The notes below the pieces were generated by a model. That model had not been told where the DNA came from, did not search any database, and saw nothing but the letters and a program-made list of their open reading frames with translations. Shown in pieces: positions 13,070-24,900 of a DNA stretch of 64,000 nt. Made by a program: the position numbers and the translations under genes. The DNA comes from Galeruca laticollis (taxonomy: Eukaryota > Arthropoda > Insecta > Coleoptera > Chrysomelidae): NCBI GenBank assembly GCA_963921935.1, contig OY998180.1, positions 209,230,744 to 209,294,743 on the forward strand, read 5' to 3'. The first letter of the stretch is position 1. Each line of letters opens with the position of its first letter.

Positions 13070-13350
13070 TCACAAAGATGGTTCATATATGTCACCATTT
13101 CTGGCTCCGCTTTTAGCAGCCTCCTTAATCTTTTTTAGTTCTTTATTATACGCTGATTGTAAATTGTTTATTTTCGCTTTTACTATTTTTATAGTTGCAT
13201 TGTTTTCTTGCTCTTTGAATTTTTCAACCAAAACATTATAAGCCACTTGCTTTTGTTTATGTTGTGGTATTGCGGATCTTTTTTGTTCCACAGACATGGG
13301 TGTTGCCGATAAAGTTCTATAAACTCGCTAATAAAGTCATGGTTTGTCAT
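13070..13350 (-). pseudogene. Harbinger accessory MADF-domain protein
   Basis: Starting at 13350 on the minus strand, FISEFIELYRQHPCLW and NKKDPQYHN form the first half of a MADF domain. A frameshift near 13265 leads to AYNVLVEKFKEQE, INNLQSAYNKELKKIKEA and GDIYEPSL. Such proteins bind DNA and are thought to bring the transposase to the element ends. Only the frameshift and a lost C-terminus are evident. Confidence 0.75.
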
Positions 13351-13569
13351 GGTGCAAAGTATACACTACTTCTAGCGATAATTTTATGCGATTGAGACCT
13401 GATCGACACAGGTTTGTTTATACATCCATTTAACTGGTAACTGATTCGATAACTTTTGGTATACCCATCGAGCCACAGCTCAGTATCAGTTCCAGTTTTT
13501 CTTATAGGTTTTTGTGTTTACACATACAGATAACTGACAGTTCGACTGAAACTGAGACAATACATTAGA

Positions 13570-14763
13570 TGTTGGAATTTTCGGGCCTTTTCAGAAGTTT
13601 TATAATGCAGCAGAGGATAGTGGTATGCTTCACAATCCGGGACATTCGTTTAGCATATATGAAGTTGCGGCATGTGTTGGACAAGCACATGAAAAAGTTA
13701 TGACTCCAGCAATAATAACTAATACCTTAGACTGGAATTATGCCATATGATCGAAGCATTTTTACTGAAGATGACTTTTTAAGTAGCCAAGTAACCGCAA
13801 AACCCTTAGTTGAAGACCAAGACAGCAAGGAAAATGAAATAGGTCATTTCACACGTAGACTACCCAGTAAAGACCAGTTAACCCAGACTACAATTGTTGA
13901 AATTAATGAAATCCAGAGACCTGCTGATATTATTCGAATCCAGGAAACTGCTGCCGTTAATGCGATTCAGCCTACCGTAGAAATGCGTGAACTTGAAACA
14001 ACTGTTGAAGTAAATGGAATTCAGACAACTGATGAAATACATGCAATTTCAGACGAGGTACTAAAACGAACTTCAGATCAAAATATGCCGATATCAAATT
14101 CATACGAAAAGTTGTCACTTGACATCCAGCCTACTTCAAATACATCCAAAGAACAATCAGTGGATCATGTCCAGAAAAATCAACCAAAGCTTAAATGTAT
14201 GTCTCCCGATATATTTAGAGGATATCCAAAGAAAAGATAAGAAAGCAAAGAAAAAAAGGAAAGTGTATGATAGCCACTGACGTCCCTGATAAAAACGAAA
14301 TGGAAGAGAACTTTCTGCAGAAACAGATAAAATTAAAAAAGCAAACAGCAATTATCCGATCAGTCCGATTATCCAAAACAGTCAGGCAAAAGGACCCCGC
14401 AGAACCAAAAAAAAAATTAAATTCAACAATAACACTCTAGAAAATTCTAGTGATGAATTTTTCGATAATGAACACACTTCAGATGAATACGAAATTGATG
14501 ACCGAGAGGATCTAGTTCTAAATAACTTAAAGAAGCAACCAGAAGCCGATGACTATGTATTATCATGTTATAAGGCAAATTCTTCAAATATTTACTGTGG
14601 GTAAAGTTATAAAGGAGGGTGAGCAGGAAACAGAAATAAGTTTCCTCCGTAGATTGGCGCAACAAAATAAATTTACTCATCCACAGGTACCTGATATAAT
14701 ATGTTGCCTCCAAAATAAGGATATAAATGGAATTGAGATTATCAAGATTAGACAAATATAGTA
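13570..14763 (+). pseudogene. Pogo/jerky-like transposase, C-terminal third
   Basis: From 13570, VGIFGPFQKFYNAAEDSGM, HSFSIYEVAACVGQA and MTPAII match the end of the DDE domain in pogo/jerky-type transposases. A frameshift joins them to PYDRSIFTEDDFLSSQVT (13740-14240), the usual IWPYDRxxFxEDDF region. After a further shift RKQRKKGKCMIATDVPDKNE is readable. The end (to 14763) shows VGKVIKEG and EISFLRRL. The catalytic N-terminal two-thirds are absent, and it abuts the Harbinger remnant. Confidence 0.75.
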
Positions 14764-15558
14764 AAACAGATGAACCGAATAAGATTGTTACAGAAATTAA
14801 TCTGACAAAACTGTGCGAGTAGAAACTTTCAAATTTCCTATCATAAGTGGGTTTATATTTGAACTTTATACACATTTCCATTACAAAAACTCTTAAACAA
14901 ATGATGGATTTTATTAATTTTTTTAATCAAAGGGAGAAAGCAAAAGAATGGGTGTTAAAATATTAGAAAATCAAGATGTCGGACCCATTACTTTGTTTTC
15001 CTTATTTGTGTTCATTTTAAAGAAATTAGAACTTTAGTTACAAGCTGCATTGATTATATGAAGATGTGTTTCTTAACCTAATGTAAAATGATGTAATTTG
15101 TACTTTTAGTTATACCAATTTAAAATCTTGTTTGATATATGATTATTAGTTTAAAATATACTATCAGCTTTACGAAGTGAGAATTTTTTGAGTTTTTATC
15201 TTCTTTAAAATATATAGAAAACATTTTTACTGAACTTTACTGTTTCTATCCTTACCTATGTGGAATCTACTCATAAATGAGACTATTTTCATTTAGAAAG
15301 TATTATATAAAACAATAAATTTCAGGTCCACATGAATGTTATTCCCAATTATATATGTACAAATATATGAGCCGTTATTTAAATATAAAATTTCACTTTA
15401 GTGAAGCATACACTTTAAAAATTCTTGCAATAACAAGAAATTCACATTAATAAGCAACAAATCTCCAATTTTTTAGAAGATTCATACACATATTCATCTC
15501 AGTATAGTTTAAAAAAAATATATTGAAAGTGAGCTTTGAACTATCTTTTAAACACAAA
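14764..15558. other. Likely 3' UTR / downstream region of Cdc14
   Basis: Follows the stop codon of the minus-strand phosphatase gene. The nearest minus-strand AATAAA downstream of the stop is at about 14910, but I cannot say whether it is used. No other feature is seen. Confidence 0.4.
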
Positions 15559-15901
15559 TTACAATGTTTTGTTCGCCTTTACTGATGGCAAACGTAGCTT
15601 AATCTCTGCTTTCTCACCATCTTTAAAGTTTAATCCTACCAAATGCGACCTACGTAGGACCTTAAGTGACCTCCTGGTCTTCTGGTTGTCTTTTTCAGCT
15701 AATAATGTTCTCTTACCTCGTTTGATTTGGCTCTTCAAGTCTTCGGGGGTGACGCTTTTTAATGGAACGCCATTTTGGTGGGCGGGTCGCTTTTTGGGAG
15801 CCTGACGTTTTTCACCGACCTTTAAAGATTCTGTAGCGGTTGTAGAAATTGGTGAAACTATTCTCCTTGTTGTAGTGCGTTTCACAGGTTGACTATCAGC
15901 T
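15559..15901 (-). CDS. Cdc14: Cdc14 terminal coding exon
   Basis: The acceptor is TTGTTAACAG just above 15901. The exon supplies the last base of an Arg codon and then ADSQPVKRTTTRRIVS. It is Lys/Arg-rich (KRQAPKKRPAHQNG, KVLRRSHLVGLNF) and ends with TAA at 15561-15559. The open frame continues upstream of the acceptor to an ATG at 15963, but the phase from the previous exon favours 15901. The tail is not conserved in sequence with vertebrate CDC14, as usual for this family. Confidence 0.75.
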
Positions 15902-18900
15902 CTGTTAACAAAAGTACTGGTGGGCAAACTTCGTAGGTAAGTCCATGTGCGGAAAGCATGCAAATGCGCTCGTGTTCATTAAAAAAACTACAGAAAATAA
16001 ATGTGTAAGTAGCAAAAATACGCAAAAGTTCATGTAACCTATGCAACGAACTAAAAAGTCATAGAATCCAGACAGCATACACTAAAGTTTAAATTTTGGA
16101 AGCACAACATAACTTAGATAGCTGATTATGATTTTCATAAAATGCCCATATCGGTCGGGTACTTTCTCTTATGAAAAGGTGTGGTTTTGTTGAAAATATT
16201 TGGTGTTTCAACTTGTTTGGACCCTACTTAGTTGCATTGGTATGTGATACCAACACTGTAATCGCGACTACTGCAAATCAGCTCGAATAGCGAAGAAAGA
16301 TACAGTGAGCATCAAACCACTGAAAGGCTTAGAAATTCTTATAAATGTGTCCACTAGACCATTGTTAGAAAACAAGAGTAAAGGAAAAATGGAGATGGAA
16401 AGAATATATTAAAGCTGTTTTAGACTACACAATTTCTTGTACAAGATTTGGTTCAATTTCTTGAATGGTAGTATCATACAGCAAACTGTTTCAAAAACGA
16501 AGATTGAACCGAAAATTGTGTCGGAAAATAGAACATATTCTATTTCTACACAATTTCTAGGCCAAGGGCATGCGCAGTTGGGATATATCATAATGTCCTG
16601 TAACCTAACATAGTTGATTGTTTACAGTTTCACGTTTATCAACGTGTTAGCTTCATTTATAACAATAAATTAATCAAAAATAATCGATAATTCGCACACC
16701 AAACGGATACAACCAAAGCCCAAAAAGATTGTTTCATTTTTGACATTTCTCTAGGATCATACAACATTACATTTGGCCTTTAACATAGACGATTCTGATT
16801 TTATCGTGAGAAAAACGATGTACTGCGCAGAATCACGAACTATTTCTTGAACAACATATTGTACAGTATAATACAGAATAAATTTACTGGCAAACAATTT
16901 GTGGTTCTAGATCTTGTACAAGAAATTGTGTAGCCTAAAAGAGTTTTTAGAAAGGACAAAAGCAATAAAAACAAGACAGTAGTCCAATGGTTAATTGGAG
17001 AATCAAAGTCTCAAATTTTTGGATCCAATAGACATAGACGCATATATACTGCAAAAAAGAAGAGAAAGTTACAAAAACATATACCGCCTACTACCAAACA
17101 TTGTGGTGGTGACGGCAACTACTAAAGAGAGAATGGATAAAATTAGATGAAGATTATTTCATGAAAATAAAATTTAATTCAATTTTATATTAATACAAAT
17201 AATTTTAGATGGGTTCATTTCGTTTTATTTGATTATACCTACGTGCATCCAAACTTTGGGACAATATTTTGTGTTTGAACAGACTCTATCCAGTACTTTA
17301 TGAATAGATCTACTTTAAACTACATCCTTCTGAAAATTTAATTGTTTTAATTTTGTAATAAGCAACAGTTTTTTACTTTTCCGCTCAACCTATCTAATAT
17401 GCGAGAAGTATTGGTTTACAGCAAAAAAGTTGAATTTTCGATTTTTTTTAGTCAATTTTAAGTTTTCCACCAAGAACAATATGAAAAAACGGTTTTAAGA
17501 AAAAAATCCTGTATGTATGTCATCGGCCACTTTTCGTAACATGTCTTGTTAGCACGATACAGCCTCCGGAGTGTAACAAGTGACCAACTTTATAATTGAC
17601 TATTTCACAGATGGAACCTACTGATTTTCAGCTCCCCAGAGCCAGTACAACGGGTGCTATGGACATTTTTGTAATTTTTGGAGAAATTTCAGTTTGTAAG
17701 CACGGTACAGCTTCCGAAGTGTATACAAGGGACCAATTTTCTGATTGGATATTGTTCAGTGTGACTCAAAGATGAACCATATTGATTTACAGCTCACTAG
17801 AACCAGTACAACGGGTGCTATGGTACTTGGAGTACCAAATTTTTGGAGAATTTTCAGTTTATTAGCACGATACAGCCTCTGGAGTGTCTACAAGTGTCAA
17901 ATTTTATAATTGGATATTGTTCAGGGCGTCTCACAGATGAACTCTATTGATTTTCAGCTCACTAGAGCCAGTACAACGGGTGCTATGGTACTTGAAGTAC
18001 CAAATTTGTGTCGTTTTTGGAGAATTTTCAGCATGTTAGCACAATACAGCCTCTGGAGTGTCTACCAGTGACATATTTTATGATTGGATATTGTTCAGTG
18101 CGTCTCACAAATGAATCGTATTAATTTACAGCTCACTACAACTAGTATTTGTCATTTTTGGAGAATTTTCAGTTTGTTAGCACGATACAGCCTCTGGAGT
18201 ATCTACAAGTGACCAATTTTATGATTGGATATTGATCAGGGCGTCATATAGATGAACCTTATTGATGTTCAGCTAGTACAAAGGATGCTATGGTACTGGA
18301 GTATATACAAGGGACCAATATTATAATTGGATATTCTTCAGTGTGTGTCACAGATGAACCGTATTGATTTTCAGCTCACTTGAGAGAGTACAACGGGTCC
18401 TATAAATCCAGATATACTACATTTTTGGTTATTTTTGGAGAAATTTCGGTTTGTTAGCACGATACATCCCCCGAAGTGTATACAAGTGACAATTTTATGA
18501 TAGGATATTGTTGACGGTGTCTCACAGATGTGGAAAAGTTAGTTTTGATCTTTAAAACCATTTATTTTCTGTATAGATGGAAATACGAAAATCTAGATAT
18601 TAACTATTGTGATCAAACTTTTAATAGAGAAATGACAATCGGCAGTGACATGTCAATAAGAACATGATGCTATTTCATAAGCGGACCAAGGATACATTGA
18701 TTTTTGTTTAGTACTGATATTGGTTGGTATAGGATATGCACATATGTTATATATTTGCTACAATAAATGAATAAGGTTGTTTTATTTCAGTGAATAGATT
18801 ATTTTAGAAATATTAAAAATGTTAAATAGAAAGTTATTTTATTTAAAGTATATTACCTTATCCATTTTTTAAATATCTCACCTTAATTCTAATAAGACGT

Positions 18901-21900
18901 AACCCACACATTTTACAAAATTACGTTTTTGCCTGATATGAGACTAATACGTCTGTTTCCACATAACTCTAATATCGTAACATATACTTCAATGAAAGTA
19001 TTTCTTTTTCACTAGTTCTAGTATGTCGTAAAATAAATAGATGATTTTTGACCGCGCGATAAAGCGTAACCCACGTCATTCCGTTAACAAGTACACGTGG
19101 TTGGTAAGAAAGATAGTGTGCTCCGTTTTAAGTGGACAGAAAATAGGTTTATTGTTTATGTGATACATATATAGATAAGGTAAGTAAATTATTGTATAAT
19201 TTTTATGATTTTGTACTATAAATGGAACATATTTTGTTCGAATTAGGTTAAATATAATCAAATATATTCCAGCGTTGATATAAGTTCTATTGTAAATCAA
19301 AAGAGATGTGGGATAAGACATCTTATTATTTGCTAATATATCGTAAGCCGCGCTTATTCCTTGGTATATGTGTGGCTTATGCAGCAATAACAAATAACAT
19401 GCAAAAGTTGTTTATAATATTTTACGTTTTTGATAATTTTTTTTCTACGGAATCAGATATATGCGTTGTTCAACTTATATCCATTTTTGCTTGACAGGTG
19501 TTTAACTGAGGAATGAAGTTTGTGGCAAAGGCCCTGAATAAAACGCAGCTAAATGTAAATAATATGATAGAAAACATCCCTCACGAAGTTGAACTTCGAG
19601 AACAAAATTCTATTACTTGTCTACAAAAAATAAACGACCTAAACATTTTACAACAGTTGTTGCAACAACAGAATACCATACAAACAGGCCTCGAGGAAAA
19701 TTCGGGTTCGATTAGCAATCATGATCAGAGTGCATTAGAACAAGAGAACATACAATTTTTACAGAAACAAATTGAAGAACGAGAAGGACTTGCAGAAATA
19801 CAGCTCCTACAGTTTTCAGAATTAGAGGAGCAAAATGTGATTCAAATAATACAAGAAAATGGAGAAGGTCACGCCAACCTTAATGAAAATAACGATTCAT
19901 TGGAACACATCAACATAAAATCAGGCGAGGGTGAAATTAAGAATTTGGGCAAACTAAGGGTGAAGGAGATTGAACAAAAAGATGTACAGGAACAAATAGA
20001 CGTAAAGGGGAATCAGAAAAATAAATCCGACAGCAAATCTTGAATCTTGGGATAAAACTATTAATAAAACGAAAAGAATGATGGGACAAGAATACATCGG
20101 ATACACAAGATCCAAAGACGGGGTTGTTAAACATAATATTAAGAGAAAAAGAAGAGAGCTTGAACCTAACTGCACTTCAAACTTTTGCAAAAAGGCTTCT
20201 ACTCGCTGTTGTAATTTACTAACGGAAAATACTCGCAACAGTATTTTCAAACATTTTGGAATATGTCATGGGAACAGAAAAGATTGTATGTACTGAACAT
20301 GTTTTTTTACAATAATAAAAATGAAGTTATACAAAAGGAAATGACTCAAGAAGGAGTGGATCATTTCAATACTATATAAAAATGGAACTTGGAAAAATGC
20401 AAATCTGTAAAAAACATTTTTAGGGACGTTAGGCATAGAAGAGAGAATGGTACGGCATTGGGTTAACGATAAAACATTGAATTAGGAACAATGAGTAAAC
20501 AACAAGACTTAAAAAAAAATCAGAAAGAAAAGGTTTTCAAGGTATAGTATGGAGCAAGACAAAAAAACTAGGTATTTGAGAGAATGCTTAAATGGTTTGT
20601 CAAAATTAGAGTCATTATAGCCTGTCACAATCTGCAAAGTTATACCTAGAAGATTACAAGTTCAAAACTGATGTTTACAAAGACTATAAAAAGAAATGTT
20701 TGGGCGACGAAGTTTTGCCATTACTGTAGCTACTTTTTTCAAAGAATTTTATGATTTGAATCTTGCTTTGTTCAAACCTCGCAAAGATCAGTGCTACCTT
20801 TGCAGTTCATATAAGATGAAAAATGTTGATGACAATACTTAACAGGAACATATATTTGCAATGAAAAAGAGGCAGACAAAGAAATGGCAAAACAGCAAAT
20901 GATTCACTGCTTTACGATGGATGTGTAAGCAGTTAAATTATGTCCCCACAGCAAGCGCCCTATATTATAAAACAAAATTACAGGTACACAACTTTACAGT
21001 ATACAATGTAGCGTCACGCCAGTAAAAATTTTGTTAGGAATAAAACAGAGGCAGAATTATGCTGTTCTATTTTCGCATCCTGTATCATAAATTTTCTACA
21101 GGATATTCTATCATCTAATCCCAAGCCCATTGTTTTGTATTCCGGTAGCTGTGGCTATCAAAATAAGAATGCTGTTTTGTCAAATGCATTATCTGTTCTC
21201 GCATCAAAAAATAAGCTGGAAATTGAACAAAATTTTTTGGAGAAGGGTCACACTCAAATGGAGTGTGACTCAAACCATAGCTTGATCGAAAGACATTTAA
21301 AAGGAAGAGATATTTTTCTTCCAACAGATTATATTGGAGTAATCAAAGAAGCCAGAGAAAAAAACAATTCCTTTTGAAGTAGAATATCTAGATCATACTT
21401 ATTTTTTAAATTATGATGACCCACAGCTATTCAGATATCCATCAGTTCGTCCAGGAAAACATTAAAAATGAGTTAAAAGTTTCAGACATAAAGTGTTTAA
21501 AATAGACTCCCACGGGAGACATTCTTTATAAAACAAATTATGACCATTCATTTTTACCATTACCACAAAGACAATAATGATTAATCTCGACAATTACGAC
21601 CCAAAACCTTTATACAGAGAAAGGTTAAAAATTACTAAGGAAAAATGGCTTGATTTGCAGCAGCCTTAAAAAGGTATTGCCAAAAGAAACTTTTTATTTT
21701 TACGATTCAATTCAATTTAACGAGGATCCAAAGGAACCAAAAAAGACTGAAACTTTAAAAAAGAGAAATGAGACTGAGGAGAATGAAACTATAACAAAAA
21801 TGGTAATAAAAAAGCCAAAGTAACTGAAGCAAAAATTAAAAGCAGTATAAATGAAAAAACTGAAAAGAATAAGAACAAAATCGGGATTCAAGATACTATT

Positions 21901-24900
21901 ACAAATAGCAATATAAACAAATTAATGGAATCAAGTAATACAAAAGAACAAATGGATGTAATCAAGAAGGGAAAAACAATGAAGAAATGAAAAAGAAATT
22001 CAGATTAAAAATTGAGTTCTAGATATGTTTTATACTTTTGATACCTAGCAGAATAAAAATGTTTGTTTCCTTTGATTTTTCATAAGATTAAGTTTATTTT
22101 TATCCACTTTTTAAATAACTAGTTTTTCAATATTTTGTTTTTAATTTATCTTATCGCACAATACAGGGCAACAAATAAGAAAAGTAAAGCAAAACTTAAA
22201 TTAAGATTAGTGGTATCCAACATAAAATATTATTATAATATGGCATAGGCCATATTTTTGGTTTATTTATTCTAAAAATGAGCCTAAAAAGGTTTATTGA
22301 ATAAATTATACCTCTACTGAACCCAAAAATAAATCAAATCAAGTATTAATTAATATGTTATAAGAATATAGTTTTTTAACCGTCCTGTAAAATGTTGGTT
22401 TTGTGTCTTATGTCTTATTAGACTTAAGGTAATGATGGTACTTTACACCAACTGCTACCAAACGACCGTCAATTCCCAAATAGGTTGATTTAATTACAAA
22501 CTAAAAATTCTAATAAAATTCAAAATCATTCACTACACAACACCACTACTTAAGGAGCCTAAAGCAATAAGCATTGCTCAGAAAAAATCATGGAATTCAC
22601 TGTGTGTTGTCAATACAGGTAAAATTTAACTGCACTACATTTTTTCATGACAGAAATCATTATTATGTTGTATCTTGCATTAAAAATGGTTTGACATAAT
22701 ATAGATAAAACACAATACAGAATATCACCAAAAACCTACACCAACACCTCACAAGAAACAATTAATAAATGAATGAAATATTGAACTGTTTTATAAAGTG
22801 AAGTTTTTAGTAAGCTGACCATAATTAAAGAAAATCGATGTTTTTATATTAAATTTTTGTAGACGTATTCAACAAAGTGAGTGGGTCGAACATTATTTAA
22901 AAATATTTACTGTTTCATTATTTATACTTACTTAAACCTTCTCTAATTGGCACTTTGTTATGAAACATTTTATAAAAATTAGGTTCATAAGGTTTAGGGT
23001 ACAAATAATTTTAGTAACCTTATAAAAATATATATTTCTATTTTAAATTCTATTTATCACAAAGTAGACATGTAAACATTATACATTTAATAAAACTTAA
23101 AATGGCGCTAACTGTTTTGGTTACAATGAGGTATATTAACTAAAATGATTTGTTAATGTTCGTATATTGGAATTGTGCCAATCAATTATGTTCTCAAAAA
23201 GCAATTAGTATATAAAATATGATTTGACTAATCAGTTACTCATTTCTAATAAGTGGAAAAATAATTACATTTAGATAAAACATGGAACGAATTAAAAATA
23301 TTTACCTTACTTTAAATGACACACATACATATTACAACTTTAAAAATTCCATAGACATCTCATCAGATATGGTCTAATATAAGTTAATATTCTTCGAAAT
23401 AATCCCCCTACAGAATACATAATTTCGACCAATAATTAATTTGTTAGATATCTTCAAAAGTTACTTAGCTATATCCTATTTAACATAAACTTTGGTCTCG
23501 TGACTCTAGGTCCAATATATGCTTAATTTTTATTTCTACATTTTTCCCGGTTCTTATTAAAAATGAGTAAATTTATATCTTCACACTAATATATGACAAT
23601 TTTAAAATTGTTGATGCAATTTATAAAAATAATAAATCAATATATGTATATTTTTCTATTATAATTCTCAAAGCCATTTACTGAATTAGTAACCATTATA
23701 CAGTGTGGATATCACTACTTATAAATAATTACAATAGAGATAAGTTTTGTTAAATAGATCATCCTCTATTTTAATCAATTTTTTAATCCTACTTTTTGTA
23801 TGTTGTTGAACCTAAATGATGACGTAGAATTTGAATATACACAGAGCTCAAAAGTATTTGACCACCTGCATTTTTCTTAAATTTTAAGCAATACATCTTT
23901 TAAAACCATTTTATTAGGTTTCCTCCTTTGTATGTCACCCAAAAATAAATATGTTCTTATGAATGCACCCATTTTAAAACCAACATTTCTTTGAAAATAA
24001 ATTTACAAGTGAAACTTTTGTTTATATCAACTTGTTGGTTAATAAATTTAAAAATAATCAAGAATAGTTTTGCCATCAAGCACAAAACACATTTCCCATA
24101 GCACAGTTTGTAGAAATGTTCTTGTTTTTATACTCGATAAAAACAATCGTAGGATTTGAAGAATACAAGAGATAGTGAGTGGCCAAATAATTTTGAGTGA
24201 TGCAAAAGGGTCGTTATTTATATATTGAGAATTGATAACACTGGTGTTGACAGTTGCCATCTTAAAGTTTGACATTTTTGACAGTATAAGTACTCAGAAG
24301 GTTTGGACAAGTGAGAAATGTTTGTGTTGTTTACAGTAAGTTGAAAATATGAAATTAACTAGCACACATTTTCGAGTTATTATTTATTAATTAAATTAAT
24401 TCAACTTTAAGTGATGAAGCACCATCCACTGGTACATTGAATTCAAATGTGGTTGTTGTTCCATACAACATTGATGCTGTGCGAAAACTAATTGAAAAGA
24501 TCTTCATGTAACACATATCGTGAAATCGAGACATTTTTAAACATTAGTATTGTCAGCAGACAAAAGTTTGTGCATTCAAAATATGTGTGTTGGATTCCAC
24601 ATTTGTTGACATATAATCAAAAAAATGGTGCCGTAAAATACTGGTGCACTAAAGCCTTATGCACCATCGTCACAGTTGACGAGTTCAGGATTTATGCATA
24701 TGAGCCAGAAACAAAATGGCAATGAGCAGTGTGGGTGTTTTGAATGTGAAGAAAGGCCAACATTTTCTCGTTTTCCAAGCATTAAGAAGCAAATCATGGA
24801 GTTTTCCTTCATGTGGCAATTATACCTTTCGAAAAACAAAAGACCGTTCATCTTGCATGAAATACAACTAATGTTTGCTAGAAGTTTTCTTCATTAGATT

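Larger units (their letters stand above)
12531..13566. mobile_element. PIF/Harbinger element, internally deleted
   Basis: Two convergent genes typical of PIF/Harbinger transposons survive: a transposase N-terminus (plus) and a MADF/Myb-like accessory protein (minus). The outer regions share the phrases GTCTCAGTTTC and CAGTTATC in inverted orientation (near 12570 and 13550), suggesting degraded TIRs. The middle and C-terminal transposase (the DDE domain) is missing, so the element is a deletion derivative. Ends are approximate. Confidence 0.7.

Noticed and set aside
14447..14881. Minus-strand open frame of 144 codons
   Set aside because: It lies opposite the pogo-like transposase tail, whose plus-strand reading matches a known family.
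15904..15963. Start of a separate small gene at the ATG at 15963
   Set aside because: The acceptor at 15901 and the phase of the preceding Cdc14 exon explain the frame better.
17373..18569. CRISPR array or simple satellite array
   Set aside because: The units are long (about 173 bp), diverged, without spacers, and the same ends recur around each array at dispersed sites.
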